NCBI RefSeq assembly: GCF_039710355.1
Contig: NZ_JBDKWZ010000018.1
Location: 83,594 to 147,593, forward strand
Source of the DNA: Rapidithrix thailandica
GTDB lineage: Bacteria; Bacteroidota; Bacteroidia; Cytophagales; Flammeovirgaceae
Reading direction: 5' to 3'
DNA: 64,000 nt
The translations under genes and the position numbers were made by a program. Below are positions 63,934 through 64,000 of this stretch, piece after piece (the first letter of the stretch is position 1; each line of letters opens with the position of its first letter). The notes beneath the pieces were generated by a model that was not told where the DNA came from, did not search any database, and saw only the letters and a program-made list of their open reading frames with translations.

Positions 63934-64000
63934 ATGAAAAGGTACAGGGTCAAATTACTGCAAGAAGAAGTATCCGAGCTTAGAGCGATAATTGATAAAG
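63934..64000 (+). mobile_element. Start of an IS630-like transposase, truncated by the window edge
   Basis: The frame starts MKRYRVKLLQEEVSELRAII, which resembles the N-terminus of IS630-family transposases (MKKY.V.L...E...L), a helix-turn-helix region. Only 22 codons are visible. Its start lies 21 bp from the point where the GH101-like gene loses its reading frame, so the left end of the element should lie at about 63900-63933. The inverted repeat cannot be defined without the right end. Confidence 0.55.

Noticed and set aside
1..64000. CRISPR array, prophage or defence island
   Set aside because: No regularly spaced short repeats, phage structural genes or known defence genes were recognised anywhere in the window.

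Overview
The window looks like the chromosome of a Bacteroidota bacterium, most likely from the order Cytophagales. The evidence is a pair of secreted proteins with type IX secretion C-termini, promoter boxes of the Bacteroidota TAnnTTTG type, a beta-propeller sensor fused to a SpoIIE phosphatase, WG-repeat and DUF3124 proteins, start sites without Shine-Dalgarno sequences, and moderate GC. The species cannot be named from the sequence. Most of the window is ordinary core metabolism; no phage, CRISPR array or recognisable defence island was seen.

Layout. 0-10 kb: a GH3 glycosidase lipoprotein, a DMT exporter, a giant WG-repeat protein, a PLP deaminase with hslV, and hemN. 11-17 kb: a leucine block leuC-leuD / leuA-leuB on the minus strand with a divergent LysR regulator. 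17-26 kb: a PHP phosphatase, a MutT-type Nudix enzyme, a membrane VWA protein, an ECF sigma/anti-sigma pair, a patatin-like protein with altered catalytic residues, a HEAT-like protein, and a coupled DUF3124/GT-C membrane pair. 27-33 kb: a thiamine operon (thiS-thiC-tenI-like-thiE-thiG-thiH) with a promoter and TPP riboswitch. 33-38 kb: the glyoxylate shunt (aceB, aceA) divergent from a RamB/ScfR-like regulator, then tRNA-Ser. 38-48 kb: YihY, a YbgC-like thioesterase, NhaD, PhnW, a second ECF sigma gene with a small overlapping partner, a stand-alone clpP, and a large propeller/SpoIIE protein. 48-52 kb: two small proteins and two tandem paralogous T9SS cargo proteins. 52-64 kb: glycosidases of families GH20, GH110, GH95 and a broken GH101-like gene, interrupted by purL and a small monooxygenase. 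The right edge enters an IS630-like transposase.

How it fits together. The right-hand glycosidases have specificities that would act on successive linkages of fucosylated and alpha-galactosylated mucin-type O-glycans. Three of them share a near-identical 29-bp palindrome at their 3' ends. The GH101-like gene has an in-frame stop and no start codon next to the IS630-like gene, so this end of the cluster is decaying. A separate 113-bp sequence occurs twice in inverted orientation (1-113 and 23143-23255), bracketing about 23 kb. It carries the end of a 31-codon mini-ORF and abuts the start of the ECF sigma gene. These repeats, the glycan cluster and several altered enzymes are the parts most worth a second look. 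I found no clear new multi-gene system.
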